A stretch of DNA of 64,000 nucleotides from an uncultured Holdemania sp. (GCA_904395815.1 CAJFOC010000052.1:1-64000), one strand, 5' to 3'; positions 9,718 to 20,641 are shown, numbered from the stretch's first letter. Program-made: numbers and translations. Notes: generated from the letters alone by a model not told the origin.

Positions 9718-10590
9718 ATGAAGGTCATTGACGTCAGTGAACACAATGGCAGCATTGATTTCAGACAGGTGCGCCGTTCCGGTGTGGATGCGGTCATGAT
9801 CCGATGCAGCTGGGGACATTTTGTGGAAGACCGGCGCATGCGGACGTTTGTGCGGGATTGCGAAGAGGCCGGGCTGCCGTATGGATTTTATCATTACAGC
9901 TATGCGCTGAATGAATCGGAAATGCGGGAAGAAGCGGCCCGGCTGATTCAGCTGGCAAAACAGTTTTCATTGACCATGCCGGTAGCGATCGACATGGAGG
10001 ACGCGGATGGCTATAAACGACGCCACGGTACGCTGAACGATAAGGCGCTGAATACGCGGATCTGTCTTTATACGTGCCAGCAGCTGGCTGAAGCCGGATT
10101 TTATCCGCTGATTTACGCCAATCTGGACTGGTTTCGCAACAAACTGTATCTCAGTGAGCTGGAAGAGTATGACCGCTGGCTGGCTCAGTGGAACAGCACC
10201 GGTCCGTCGCTGTCCTGCGGCATGTGGCAATATACCAGTGACGGTCAGATTCCCGGCGTCAGCGGACGCTGCGATGTCAGCACCGCTTACCGGAATTATC
10301 CGGTGATCATTGAGGAGAATCAGGAAGGAGGACAGGGGGTGGACTGGATCAATCCCTATGTAACGGTACAGGTGGTCAAAGGCGTTGGATCACGCAACCT
10401 GTATTATGTCAGAGACGCGGTGATTCATGGCAATGTGATCGCTCAGCTGAAACCGGGCGATGTGCTTGTGGTTGATCAGATCAGCGCTACGGTGCTCTCT
10501 GACGGATACAAATGGATCCGCGTGGCACTGGGCGAGGGAAGAGAAGGGTACATGCAGGTGGATTTGAATTATCTGCGTTTTCTGATCTGA
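9718..10590 (+). CDS. GH25 lysozyme with C-terminal SH3-like domain, no signal peptide
   Basis: KVIDVSEHNGSIDF, VAIDMEDADG, MWQYTSDGQIPGVSGRCDVS. Confidence 0.88.
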   Translation: MKVIDVSEHNGSIDFRQVRRSGVDAVMIRCSWGHFVEDRRMRTFVRDCEEAGLPYGFYHYSYALNESEMREEAARLIQLAKQFSLTMPVAIDMEDADGYKRRHGTLNDKALNTRICLYTCQQLAEAGFYPLIYANLDWFRNKLYLSELEEYDRWLAQWNSTGPSLSCGMWQYTSDGQIPGVSGRCDVSTAYRNYPVIIEENQEGGQGVDWINPYVTVQVVKGVGSRNLYYVRDAVIHGNVIAQLKPGDVLVVDQISATVLSDGYKWIRVALGEGREGYMQVDLNYLRFLI

Positions 10591-10743
10591 TAAAGCGGTT
10601 AGCGATGCTGCAAGCTCCCGATAAAACAGAGATATACTGTTGCATAAGGGAGCTTTTGCGTTCGGTGCGATGGCAGAACAAACATTAAAAAACTGCCCGG
10701 AATTTTCCGGGCAGTGATGCTGTCTGACAGCGATTGGAACGGT

Positions 10744-11346
10744 TTAACGGTTGTAGAATTCGACAACCAGCAGTTCGTTGATTTCCTGGTTCAGTTCGTT
10801 TCTTTCCGGCAGCCGGACAAAAACGCCTTTTTTGTTTTCCTTGTCCACGGTTACGAAAGCCGGTGTGTTCAGCGTAGCTTCCAGAGCCTCGTTGATGCAG
10901 GCCATGTTTCTGGATTTTTCCTTGATTTCGATTGTGGATCCCGGTTTTACCGTGTAGGACGGAATATCAACCTTTTTGCCGTTAACCAGAATGTGTCCGT
11001 GGTTAACCAGCTGACGGGCACCGCGGCGTGTTCTGGCGAAGCCCATCCGATAAACGACGTTGTCCAGACGGGATTCCAGCAGAAACAGGAAGTTGTGGCC
11101 TTTTACGCCAGCCATTTTTTCCGCCTTCAGGTAGGTGTTGGCGAACTGACGTTCGTTGACGCCATACATATTTCTGATTCTCTGCTTTTCACGCAGCTGA
11201 GTTCCGTAGTTGCTCAGTTTGACGCGCTTGGTAGGTCCGTGCTGACCTGGCGCATAAGTGCGGCGCTGCAGTTCCTCGCCTGTCTCCAGAATCGAGAAAC
11301 CCAGACGACGGGAAATTTTCCATACCGGTCCGGTATTTCTTGCCAT
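10744..11346 (-). CDS. rpsD: 30S ribosomal protein S4
   Basis: [18 protein letters not shown]; typical length and S4 domain. Confidence 0.97.
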   Translation of the reverse strand: MARNTGPVWKISRRLGFSILETGEELQRRTYAPGQHGPTKRVKLSNYGTQLREKQRIRNMYGVNERQFANTYLKAEKMAGVKGHNFLFLLESRLDNVVYRMGFARTRRGARQLVNHGHILVNGKKVDIPSYTVKPGSTIEIKEKSRNMACINEALEATLNTPAFVTVDKENKKGVFVRLPERNELNQEINELLVVEFYNR

Positions 11347-11520
11347 GTTTCATTCCTCCTTGTGTGTTTTATGGCACATAAAACAACAACAGGTACAAAT
11401 CATTGACGCAGCGTGTCGATATAAAGCTCTTTCGCTTGAAGCAGCAAGTTACTGAAGCTCCGGAGATCGTCCGGTACCGACGCTGACTGCGCAACTTTGT
11501 AAGCTGCTATCATTAAACGC
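11347..11520 (-). ncRNA. structured 5' leader of rpsD (putative S4 autoregulatory leader)
   Basis: About 170 nt between promoter and start; GCAGC..AAGTT paired with AACTT..GCTGC enclosing CCGGA-CGATC-TCCGG hairpin. Confidence 0.55.
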
Positions 11521-11526
11521 TAAATA

Positions 11527-11556
11527 AATATATCAGAAAAAAGCCGGCATTGTCAA
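11527..11556 (-). promoter_or_regulatory. sigma-A-type promoter of rpsD
   Basis: Minus strand TTGACA-N18-TATATT. Confidence 0.7.
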
Positions 11557-11764
11557 TCATAAAAGATGGAATTTCCGCCTGACGATCAGGGAAATGACGC
11601 AGTTGGCCAATGTCAGGCGGGATCATGATAATAAACAAATAAGAAGACCGGTACAGCAGGGGCGGCCGCGGTTTTACTCCGGGAATGAAAAGGGGGAAAA
11701 GTCACTGCCGCCTATTTCATCAGGTTTCAAATCATGGTAAAATATTCATCAAGAGGTGGTAGCG

Positions 11765-13495
11765 TTGCAACAGTTTCTGGAATTTCTGAGCCGCAGAGAA
11801 GTCATCATCGCGATGGTGATTGTCCTGTTGGCTTTGGTGCTCTGGTTTTTTATTCGTAAAAGGAAAAGAAAAAAATGCCGGTCGGCGCTGGCCGAACTGG
11901 AAATTCGATACAATTCCATTAAAAGTGTTCCGCTGCCGTTTAAGCTCAACAAGGCGGTGGCGATCGCCCGGGTCAATCAGCAGGCCATGACGCAGGTGAC
12001 GCACTGCAAGGATGATTTTGAACTGGCTCAGGCCAATCTGAAGCAGATCGCGCAGAATCTGGCGGATACCGAGGATCTGATTCTGGTAGGCAAGCTGAAG
12101 GCGGCCAGAACGAGCCTGGAAGATCTGGAGAACATGATCGAGCTGGGTGAAAAACAGGTTCATCAGCTGGAGGGCTTTCTCGATAAAATTCTGGAAAAGG
12201 AAACGGCCCAGCGTACGGAAGTCACGCAGATGAAGGAAGAATTCCGGATGCTGAAGCTGCAGGCACAGGAAAAAAGCGCGTCGCTTTCTTTTTGCTGGGA
12301 AGCGGTGGAACAGCGCATCGCCGCTACCGAAAAAATGTTTTCTTCCTTTGAGGAATGGATGTACGCATCTGAGTTTGAAAAGGCTTCTCAGCAGCTGGAA
12401 GAGATCCGCAGCGCGCTGAAAGGGTTACAAACCGTGATTGAGGAACTGCCGGAGCTGTTGCAGCTGGCGCGGGGCAAAGTCCCGAATCTGATCGACGAAG
12501 TCTCGCGCAGCTATTCGATGCAGAAACAGAGGGGGGTTTTTCTGCATCATCTGGAAGTGCCGCGCAATCTGGAAATGATCAGCGATACGCTGAAGCAGGA
12601 TCTGGCGGCGCTGAAGCAGGGGGAGAGCGAACATGTCCGTGACCATCTGCAGGAAGATGAAAAGCGGCTGACACAGCTGCTGAGTCAGATTGAAAAAGAA
12701 GGGCAGAGCTTCGATGAGATGCAGCAAATCCAGCAGAAGGCACAGACGCTGATCACGCAGCTGAAGGAAAACAATCAGTATGTGCGGCAGCTGTACGCCA
12801 GCGTTTCGGTCCGCTTTGGTATCGACGACATGTCGGCGCAGCTGAAGCAGCGGGAACAGAGAATCATCGATATCGACGATCTGCGGGTTAAAATCATGCA
12901 GATGATTCGCGGCAATTCCGTGCCGGCCACGACCATTCTTGTGTCGCTGCGGGAACTGGTACTGGAGGCGGATCAGCTGCTTGGCGAAGTCAATCAGCTG
13001 AAGGCGCAGCTGGACAGCGCCTGCAGCGATGAGGCGCGGGCCCGCAAGCAACTGCTGAAACTGCAGCTGATCATGAACGAGATGCAGGTCAAGATCCGCA
13101 AGAACAAGCTGCCGGCCATTTCCGCGGCATATGAAGGCGATCTGGCCAAGGCTTATGATTATGTCCGTTCCATCGAAGATCTTCTGGCGGAAACGCCGCT
13201 GAACGTGCCGCTGATGAACGCTACGCTCAACGATGCGATTGATATGATCTACAAGCTTTACAACAACGTCAACAATCTTGTCGGCATGGCCATGATGGTG
13301 GAAAATACGATTGTGTTCGGCAACAAATACCGTTCTACCTATCCGGAAATTGATTCGGAACTGACACGCGCCGAGCTCTGTTTCCGCAATGGCGAATACA
13401 CGCAGGCGCTGACGATAGCGCTGGCGACCATCGAGAGGATTCATCCGGGATCCTATGAAAAACTGATTAAGGAGAATGCGAAAAGTGCAGCCTGA
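11765..13495 (+). CDS. ezrA: septation ring formation regulator EzrA
   Basis: Single N-terminal TM then long coiled coil; upstream of cysteine desulfurase and thiI as in Bacilli. Confidence 0.85.
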   Translation: MQQFLEFLSRREVIIAMVIVLLALVLWFFIRKRKRKKCRSALAELEIRYNSIKSVPLPFKLNKAVAIARVNQQAMTQVTHCKDDFELAQANLKQIAQNLADTEDLILVGKLKAARTSLEDLENMIELGEKQVHQLEGFLDKILEKETAQRTEVTQMKEEFRMLKLQAQEKSASLSFCWEAVEQRIAATEKMFSSFEEWMYASEFEKASQQLEEIRSALKGLQTVIEELPELLQLARGKVPNLIDEVSRSYSMQKQRGVFLHHLEVPRNLEMISDTLKQDLAALKQGESEHVRDHLQEDEKRLTQLLSQIEKEGQSFDEMQQIQQKAQTLITQLKENNQYVRQLYASVSVRFGIDDMSAQLKQREQRIIDIDDLRVKIMQMIRGNSVPATTILVSLRELVLEADQLLGEVNQLKAQLDSACSDEARARKQLLKLQLIMNEMQVKIRKNKLPAISAAYEGDLAKAYDYVRSIEDLLAETPLNVPLMNATLNDAIDMIYKLYNNVNNLVGMAMMVENTIVFGNKYRSTYPEIDSELTRAELCFRNGEYTQALTIALATIERIHPGSYEKLIKENAKSAA

Positions 13496-14639
13496 TACAC
13501 ATCTGATTTATTTTGATAACGCCAGTACCACGCCGGTTCATCCGCAGATCACAAAACTGGTCAGCTCGCTGTTGGCAACCACGTATGCCAACAGCGAATC
13601 TCTGTATGACCAGGGCATGCAGGTCAGCCGGCTGATGGAGCGCAGCCGGGCGCAGATCGCGGCGCTGCTGAAAGTTCAGCCGCAGGAAGTCATCTTTACC
13701 AGCGGCGCCAGCGAAGCCAACAACATGGCGATCAAGGGGGCTGCCTTTGCCGCTTTGGGCAAAAAGAATCATCTGATTACTTCCCGGGTGGAACATTCCA
13801 GCGTGATGAATGCGATGCGTCAGCTCCAGGAAGTTTTCGGCTTTGAAGTCACCTATCTGGATGTCGATTCGCGGGGCGTCGTGGATCTGAGACAGCTGGA
13901 AGAAGCGCTCAGTGAGAGAACCGCGCTGGTTTCCATCATGGCGGTCAACAACGAAGTGGGAAGCGTGATGCCGATGAGGCAGATTCGTCAGCTGGTCCGC
14001 AGCCGCAGTCATGCGTTATTGCATTTTGACTGTGTCCAGGCTCTGACACGGATCGATCTGGATCTGTCGCTGGCGGATATGGCCAGCTTTTCCGCGCACA
14101 AGATCGAAGGGCTCAAGGGCAGCGGGCTGCTGATCAAAAAACAGCACGTCTCGCTGGTGCCGCTGATCAGCGGCGGCCAGCAGGAACAGGGACTGCGCGG
14201 GGGAACAGCCAATTCAGTCGCGGATATCGCTCTGGCCAAAACACTTCGGCTGGCGCTGGAATCGGAATCGCAGACCCGGCAGCATACAGCCATGCTCAAC
14301 CGGCGGATGCGGCAGTCGCTGGCTGCGCTGAAGGAAATTGACATCAACAGTCCTGAGGAGGGGGTCGGTGCGATTTTGAATTTTTCGTGCCGGACGATGA
14401 CCTCTGAAGTGCTGATGAACGCACTGAACCAGCGGGGAATCTGCGTCTCGGCGCAAAGTACCTGTTCAAGCCGTTCCAAAGCGCCCTCAGCGGTGCTCAA
14501 AGCGATGGGAATGAGTGACCAGCGGGCGCTGTCCAGTATTCGCTGCAGCTTTTCATTGCAGAATACGGAGGAAGAAGTAGACCGGTTTGTCCGGGAATTG
14601 AAGGAGATACTTGTTAAATATGGAACACATTCATTATGA
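13476..14639 (+). CDS. cysteine desulfurase (NifS/IscS-like)
   Basis: IYFDNASTTPVHP, FSAHKIEGLKGSG, LRGGTANS. Confidence 0.93.
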   Translation: MRKVQPDTHLIYFDNASTTPVHPQITKLVSSLLATTYANSESLYDQGMQVSRLMERSRAQIAALLKVQPQEVIFTSGASEANNMAIKGAAFAALGKKNHLITSRVEHSSVMNAMRQLQEVFGFEVTYLDVDSRGVVDLRQLEEALSERTALVSIMAVNNEVGSVMPMRQIRQLVRSRSHALLHFDCVQALTRIDLDLSLADMASFSAHKIEGLKGSGLLIKKQHVSLVPLISGGQQEQGLRGGTANSVADIALAKTLRLALESESQTRQHTAMLNRRMRQSLAALKEIDINSPEEGVGAILNFSCRTMTSEVLMNALNQRGICVSAQSTCSSRSKAPSAVLKAMGMSDQRALSSIRCSFSLQNTEEEVDRFVRELKEILVKYGTHSL

Positions 14640-15816
14640 TCATATTCTGGTGCGCTATGGCGAGCTGTCCACCAAGGGGAAAAACCGCAAGGACTTCATA
14701 CGGCGGCTGACGAACAACATCCGCGCCGCGCTGGCGGCGTATCCGCAGCTGACTTACGAACAGACCTTTGACCGGCTGTACATTCATCTTCATCAGACGC
14801 CTTCGGAGGGGATTGTCGCGGTGCTGAAAGAGGTGTTTGGCATCAGCTCGTTTTCGCTGTGTCTGAAGATTCGTTCAGAGCTGCAGACCATCGTGCAGAC
14901 CGGTTATCAGGTGGCGATGGAGCTTCAGCAGGGAACGTTCAAGGTGGAAACCCGCCGTCATGACAAGCAGTTTCCTCTTACCAGCGATCAGATTAACCGG
15001 GCGGTCGCATCCCGCATTCTGAAGGAAAGCGAACTGAAGGTGGACGTTCATCAGCCGGACCTGCGCATCGGGATTGAGGTGCGCAAGGAATTTACCTATG
15101 TGATGGCCCAGACGATCCGGGGTGCGGGCGGTTATCCGGTCGGCATTGGCGGCAAGGCGCTGCTGATGCTTTCCGGCGGAATCGATTCGCCGGTTGCCGG
15201 ATATCTGACGATGAAGCGGGGCGTGGAAATCGAATGCATTCATTACGCTTCCCCGCCATACACCTCCTCCAGCGCCCGCAAAAAGGTACTGGATCTGGCG
15301 GTTTCCCTGGCCCGCTATCAGGGGCGCATCACCGTTCATATCGTTCCGTTTACCGATCTGCAGCTGGCCATCTACAAGCATTGCGATGAGAGCTATGCGA
15401 TTACGATCATGCGCCGGATGATGTACCGCATTGCGCAGCAGGCTGCACAGAAAACCGGCTGTCTGGCCATCGTTAACGGGGAAAGCGTCGGCCAGGTCGC
15501 TTCCCAGACGCTGCAGAGCATGCAGACGATCAATGAAGTGGTGAAGATGCCGGTATTGCGTCCGGTGGTGACCTATGACAAACTGGAGATCATTGATCTG
15601 GCTCGCCGCATCGGTACCTATGAGACCTCCATCCTGCCGTATGAGGACTGCTGTACGATTTTTACACCGAAGAATCCGGTGACCAAGCCGAATCCGCAGA
15701 AAGCGCAGAAAATGGAGTCCGGCTGGGATTTTGAAGCGCTGGTGCAGCAATGTGTGGACCAGATGGAAACGCTGGTTCTGTATCCGGACAGCCAGGACGA
15801 AGACGATCTGTTTTAA
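14620..15816 (+). CDS. thiI: tRNA 4-thiouridine synthetase ThiI
   Basis: VRYGELSTKGKNRKDF; LMLSGGIDSPVAGYL; adjacent to desulfurase. Confidence 0.95.
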   Translation: MEHIHYDHILVRYGELSTKGKNRKDFIRRLTNNIRAALAAYPQLTYEQTFDRLYIHLHQTPSEGIVAVLKEVFGISSFSLCLKIRSELQTIVQTGYQVAMELQQGTFKVETRRHDKQFPLTSDQINRAVASRILKESELKVDVHQPDLRIGIEVRKEFTYVMAQTIRGAGGYPVGIGGKALLMLSGGIDSPVAGYLTMKRGVEIECIHYASPPYTSSSARKKVLDLAVSLARYQGRITVHIVPFTDLQLAIYKHCDESYAITIMRRMMYRIAQQAAQKTGCLAIVNGESVGQVASQTLQSMQTINEVVKMPVLRPVVTYDKLEIIDLARRIGTYETSILPYEDCCTIFTPKNPVTKPNPQKAQKMESGWDFEALVQQCVDQMETLVLYPDSQDEDDLF

Positions 15817-15898
15817 CCGCCGCCAGGCGGTTTTTCCTTAATTTGACAGAGGCAGCCGGAATAGGAGGGTTTCAGAGCAGCCATACTGACAGTGTGAG

Positions 15899-16150
15899 GT
15901 GAAGTTGATGATGGACTATCGCAAACGCAGCTATCAGTGTCCTTCCCGCCGTCAGAAAGAGGAATATCAGGTGGAGATGGCGTACGAGTTGGGCGCCGAA
16001 TATCAGAAAGAACTGATGGAGCATCAGCAGCAGCTGAAAGACAACGCCAGACGCCGCCGTCAGGCGGAAGAGGATGGCTGTAGCAAGGACTGCGGCTGTC
16101 AGAAACCAGATCATCCGCAATCGCGGCAGCACCGCAGCGGAAATCAATAG
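15899..16150 (+). CDS. hypothetical small charged Cys-containing protein
   Basis: 83 aa ORF with CSKDCGCQK tail; followed by GGAGCgcaGGCTCCTTTTTT terminator. Confidence 0.5.
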   Translation: MKLMMDYRKRSYQCPSRRQKEEYQVEMAYELGAEYQKELMEHQQQLKDNARRRRQAEEDGCSKDCGCQKPDHPQSRQHRSGNQ

Positions 16151-16241
16151 GAGCGCAGGCTCCTTTTTTCATTCCGGCAGATGAAACGATTTTCAGATTC
16201 TATTTCAGCTTAAAAAATGGTAGAATGATACCCAGAACAGG

Positions 16242-19200
16242 ATGGAGATGGCGATGGGGAAACTGGATTTGAAAAACACACTGGATCAGGCGGTCATCGA
16301 CGGAATCGACCGCTCTTATTTTGATGGCGGAGTCATTACGGAAGTGCAGTATGTGAAAGCCAAGCGCAAGGTCATCGTGCATCTGGATTTGCCGGCGGCG
16401 ATGCCGCTGACGCAGCTGAAACGGTTCAGCGACGGACTGATCCGGCTGATCGGCTGTCCGGTGGAGCTGAGAATCAGCACGCAGCGCTGCACTTTGGATT
16501 CCGGCGAAATTCTGGAATATCTGAAAAGCTTTGGCGAACAGGCGTCTGACGGCAGCTGGGTTCATGATGCGGTAACAACGCTTACAGGTCAGACGGTGGA
16601 GTGCCTGTTTTCCGATGAGCAGCTGCGAAGCAGAGCGGAAACCGGTCGGGATGAACTCGTTTATTTCATGCAGAACGCCGGAATCAGCTATGACTTTGAG
16701 TTCCGCTGCCGTCAGGCCAGTTTTACACAGATTGAAGTGAAGATACCTCAGCCGCAGGGGAAGCCATCGGAGCCGGTCAAAGCGGAAAAGCCGGCTTACC
16801 GGAAGCGCAGAACCAAACCGGATGATTTTCCGGTGCTGAAGCTCAAAGACATCACGGATGAATGCCAGAACGTTCAGTTTGACGGGACGGTTTTTGAAAT
16901 CGAATTGATTCTGATTAAGAAAACCGGCCGCTGGATTCAGACCTTTTATGTCAAGGATGAAGAGGATGCGATTACCTGCAAGCGTTTTGAGACAGCGCGG
17001 GTGACGCGGGAAAAGCTGGATGAAATTCATAAGGGAGACCGGGTCAGAGTTTACGGCTCGGTACGCTATGATTCCTTTGCCCGTGAGCTTGTCTTTTTCC
17101 CGGATGAGGTCATCCGGCTGGAAAAGGAAGCGGGCGAACAGGATCTGGCTGACAGAAAACGGGTCGAGCTGCACTGTCATACCAACAAATCGGAAATGGA
17201 CGGGGTTTGTGAGGTAGAGGAACTGATTACTCAGGCGTTCCGCTGGGGACATCGGGCGATTGCGATTACCGATCACATGGCCTGTCAGGCATTCCCCAAA
17301 GCGCAAAGCTGCGCGGCCAGGCTGCTGAAAGGCGCGCCGGATCGGGATTTCAAAATCCTGTATGGGGTAGAGATGAATATGGTCGACGAACACCTGACGA
17401 TCGTCCGCAATCCGCAGCCGCTGCCGCTGAACGAGGCGTCCTATGTCGTCTATGACCTGGAAACCACCGGACTGAGCTGCAGCTTCGATCACATCATCGA
17501 ATTTGGCGCGGTGCTGATTGAACGGGGAGAGGTCGTCGCCCGCAAGCAGCTGTTTGTCAAACCGCCGGTGGCGATCAATGCGTTTATCAGCGGCAAGACC
17601 AACATTTCCAATGAAATGGTCGCCGGCGCGAAAACGTTTGCGGAAGCGGCGGACGAAATTCTGGATTTCATTCAGGATCGCGTGCTGGTTGCCCATAACG
17701 CTTCCTTTGACTACAATTTTCTCAATGAAGAGCTCAAGCGTATCGGCCGCGCTCCTTTGACCAATCCGGTTGTGGACACGCTGGATCTGGCCCGGGCGCT
17801 GCATTCGGATCGGCGCAGTTACCGGCTGGGCAACATCGCCCGTCATTACCGCATCACCTATGCTGAGGAAGTGGCGCACCGGGCGGATTATGATGCCGAT
17901 GTGCTGGCCAGCGTGTTTCTGCTGATGTGCCGGGAGGCGAAAAACCGCGGTGCGCAGACGATAGCGGATCTGCAGAATCTGCAGGATGAGCGGGCTTTTG
18001 TCAAGGTGATGAAGCAGCATGTCAATGTCATTGCCAGAAATCAGGCCGGACTGAAAGATCTGTTCCGTCTTGTTACTTTATCCAATACGGATTATCTGGC
18101 GGTGTTCGGCAAGGCCAATTCCAAAAGCAGCGGTGAGGAATTTCTCGCCGAACCACGGATTCTGCGCCGCTGTATTGAGCAGTATCGAGAACATCTTCTG
18201 ATCGGTTCGGCCTGCTTTAACGGTGAAATCTTTGAGCTGGCGGCCAACCGCAGCCAGCAGGATCTGGAAAAGGCCATGGCGTTCTATGATTATATTGAGA
18301 TTCAGCCGCTGGAAAACTACCGGCCGCTGGTGGAGTCGCATTCCATTGCGGATCAGCAGCGGCTGAAGCAGGTTCTGCTGCGGATCATTCGCACTGCGCA
18401 ACAGATGGGAAAGATGGTGGTGGCAACAGGCGATGTTCATTACTGCACCAAAGATGAAAAAATTCTGCGTGACATCTACATCCAGACGCAGGGGATCGGC
18501 GGCGTGCGGCATCCGCTGTACATCTATGATAAGGAAAGAAGAATGCGCACCGTGACGCCGGATCAGCATTTTCTGACAACGGATCAGATGCTGAAGGCGT
18601 TTGACTGGCTGGAAGACCGGCAGCTGGCCTACGAGCTGGTCGTCGAAAACACCAATGCCATCGCCGATCTGGTCGAGGTGGTGCGTCCGGTGCATGATCG
18701 GCTGTATACGCCGGTCATTGAGGGATCGGATCAGAAACTGCGTTCGATCTGTTATCAGAACGCGCATCGCATTTACGGGGATCCGTTGCCGGAGCTGGTG
18801 GAAAAACGGCTGGAACGCGAGCTGCATTCCATCATCGGCAACGGGTTCGCGGTCATTTATTACATTTCGCATCTGCTGGTGAAAAAATCCAATGAAGACG
18901 GATATCTGGTCGGCTCGCGAGGATCGGTCGGTTCGTCTTTTGTTGCGACGATGGCCGGCATTACCGAGGTCAATCCGCTGATTCCGCATTATGTCTGCCC
19001 GCAATGTCAGCACAGCGAATTCATCACCGACGGATCGGTGAAATCCGGTTTTGACCTGCCGGGAAAAATCTGTCCGGTCTGCGGTACGGCGATGGTGGGC
19101 AACGGTCATGAGATTGCCTTTGAAACATTCCTGGGTTTTGAAGGAGATAAGGTGCCGGATATCGATCTGAACTTTTCCGGAGAATATCAGGACAAGGCTC

Positions 19201-20603
19201 ATGCCTTTACCAAGACGGTTTTCGGGGATGATCACGTATTCCGGGCCGGAACGATCGGAACGGTAGCGCAGAAAACCGCGTTCGGCTATGTCAGCGGGTA
19301 TGCGGAGGAAATGGGGCTGGAAAACATGCGGCAGGCTCAGCGGCTGCGTCTGGCGCAGGGATGCGAAGGCGTCAAGCGCACGACCGGTCAGCATCCAGGG
19401 GGCATCATCGTGATTCCCAGCAACATGGATGTGTATGATTTTACCCCGGTTCAGTATCCGGCCAACAACCCGGATTCGGAATGGAAAACGACTCACTTCG
19501 ATTTCCACGATATTCACGATAATGTGCTGAAATTCGATATTCTCGGTCATGTCGATCCGACGGCCATGCGGCTTTTGCAGAACATTTCCGGCATCGATCC
19601 GACCAGCATTCCGATGAACGATCCGGAAACGATGTCGCTGTTCAACAGCGCGGATGCCCTGAAGGCGGATATCCGTCAGTATCAGGAAAGCACCGGAGCG
19701 GTGGGATTGCCGGAATTTGGCACCAAATTTGTCCGTGGTATTCTGGAATTGACCAGGCCGAGTACTTTTTCCGAGCTGTTGCGCATATCCGGTCTGTCGC
19801 ATGGCACGGATGTCTGGCTGAACAACGCCAAGGATCTGATTGACGGCGGTCTGACGCTGAACGATGTGATCGGCTGCCGCGACGATATCATGGTGTATCT
19901 GATCGATAAGGGATTGCCTTCCAAGGATGCGTTTTTCATCATGGAAAGCGTACGAAAGGGAAAAGGGCTGAAGCCGGAGTGGATTGAACTGATGAAAGAG
20001 CACGATGTGCCGCAGTGGTATATCGACAGCTGTCTGAAAATCAAGTATCTGTTTCCGAAGGCTCATGCCGTGGCCTATGTCATGATGGCGATCCGGATTG
20101 CCTGGTTTAAGGTGCATTATCCGCACTGGTATTATGTCGCGTTCTTTACTTTGCGCTGCGACGCGTATGAGATTGAAACGATGGTCAAGGGGATAGATGC
20201 GATCAAACGCCGGATGGATGAGATCCAGGCGCTGAAATCCAATCCGGAAACCAAACGTCAGGTTACCAAAAAGGAAGAGGATCTGTATTCGATGTTTGAG
20301 AGCTGTCTGGAAATGTATGCCCGCGGATACCGTTTTTCCAACATTGATATCGAACAGTCGCTGGCAACGGAATTCCGGGTGCTGGAAGAAGATACTCATA
20401 CGATCATCCCGCCTTTTACGACGATTGACGGCCTGGGCGCCAACGTGGCCCGATCCATTGTGGAAGCCAGGGAAAAGGGAGCGTTTTTGTCCAAGGAGGA
20501 CCTGCTGAACCGTACCCAGCTGTCTCAGACGCTGTTAAGAAAACTGGAAATGCTGGGGGTACTGGAAGGCATGCAGGAGGAAAACCAGCTCAGTCTGTTC
20601 TGA
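16242..20603 (+). CDS. polC: DNA polymerase III subunit alpha, Gram-positive PolC type
   Basis: OB fold, PHP, DEDD exonuclease (VVYDLETTGL), C4 zinc finger, polymerase domain GSRGSVGSSFVATMAGITEVNPL. Confidence 0.97.
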   Translation: MEMAMGKLDLKNTLDQAVIDGIDRSYFDGGVITEVQYVKAKRKVIVHLDLPAAMPLTQLKRFSDGLIRLIGCPVELRISTQRCTLDSGEILEYLKSFGEQASDGSWVHDAVTTLTGQTVECLFSDEQLRSRAETGRDELVYFMQNAGISYDFEFRCRQASFTQIEVKIPQPQGKPSEPVKAEKPAYRKRRTKPDDFPVLKLKDITDECQNVQFDGTVFEIELILIKKTGRWIQTFYVKDEEDAITCKRFETARVTREKLDEIHKGDRVRVYGSVRYDSFARELVFFPDEVIRLEKEAGEQDLADRKRVELHCHTNKSEMDGVCEVEELITQAFRWGHRAIAITDHMACQAFPKAQSCAARLLKGAPDRDFKILYGVEMNMVDEHLTIVRNPQPLPLNEASYVVYDLETTGLSCSFDHIIEFGAVLIERGEVVARKQLFVKPPVAINAFISGKTNISNEMVAGAKTFAEAADEILDFIQDRVLVAHNASFDYNFLNEELKRIGRAPLTNPVVDTLDLARALHSDRRSYRLGNIARHYRITYAEEVAHRADYDADVLASVFLLMCREAKNRGAQTIADLQNLQDERAFVKVMKQHVNVIARNQAGLKDLFRLVTLSNTDYLAVFGKANSKSSGEEFLAEPRILRRCIEQYREHLLIGSACFNGEIFELAANRSQQDLEKAMAFYDYIEIQPLENYRPLVESHSIADQQRLKQVLLRIIRTAQQMGKMVVATGDVHYCTKDEKILRDIYIQTQGIGGVRHPLYIYDKERRMRTVTPDQHFLTTDQMLKAFDWLEDRQLAYELVVENTNAIADLVEVVRPVHDRLYTPVIEGSDQKLRSICYQNAHRIYGDPLPELVEKRLERELHSIIGNGFAVIYYISHLLVKKSNEDGYLVGSRGSVGSSFVATMAGITEVNPLIPHYVCPQCQHSEFITDGSVKSGFDLPGKICPVCGTAMVGNGHEIAFETFLGFEGDKVPDIDLNFSGEYQDKAHAFTKTVFGDDHVFRAGTIGTVAQKTAFGYVSGYAEEMGLENMRQAQRLRLAQGCEGVKRTTGQHPGGIIVIPSNMDVYDFTPVQYPANNPDSEWKTTHFDFHDIHDNVLKFDILGHVDPTAMRLLQNISGIDPTSIPMNDPETMSLFNSADALKADIRQYQESTGAVGLPEFGTKFVRGILELTRPSTFSELLRISGLSHGTDVWLNNAKDLIDGGLTLNDVIGCRDDIMVYLIDKGLPSKDAFFIMESVRKGKGLKPEWIELMKEHDVPQWYIDSCLKIKYLFPKAHAVAYVMMAIRIAWFKVHYPHWYYVAFFTLRCDAYEIETMVKGIDAIKRRMDEIQALKSNPETKRQVTKKEEDLYSMFESCLEMYARGYRFSNIDIEQSLATEFRVLEEDTHTIIPPFTTIDGLGANVARSIVEAREKGAFLSKEDLLNRTQLSQTLLRKLEMLGVLEGMQEENQLSLF

Positions 20604-20641
20604 TCTGACCCCTCGCTGACAACACATAAAAAAGGGAAGGA

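Noticed and set aside
9718-10590. Prophage call based on GH25 lysozyme
   Set aside because: No integrase, structural or replication phage genes nearby.
10714-11406. 230 aa plus-strand ORF opposite rpsD
   Set aside because: Antisense of ribosomal protein S4.
16200-18020. 606 aa minus-strand ORF opposite polC 5' region
   Set aside because: Antisense shadow of polC, His/Arg/Gln-rich nonsense composition.
18078-20399. 773 aa minus-strand ORF opposite polC
   Set aside because: Shadow ORF caused by codon bias; no RBS, no family resemblance; polC on the plus strand is clearly the real gene.
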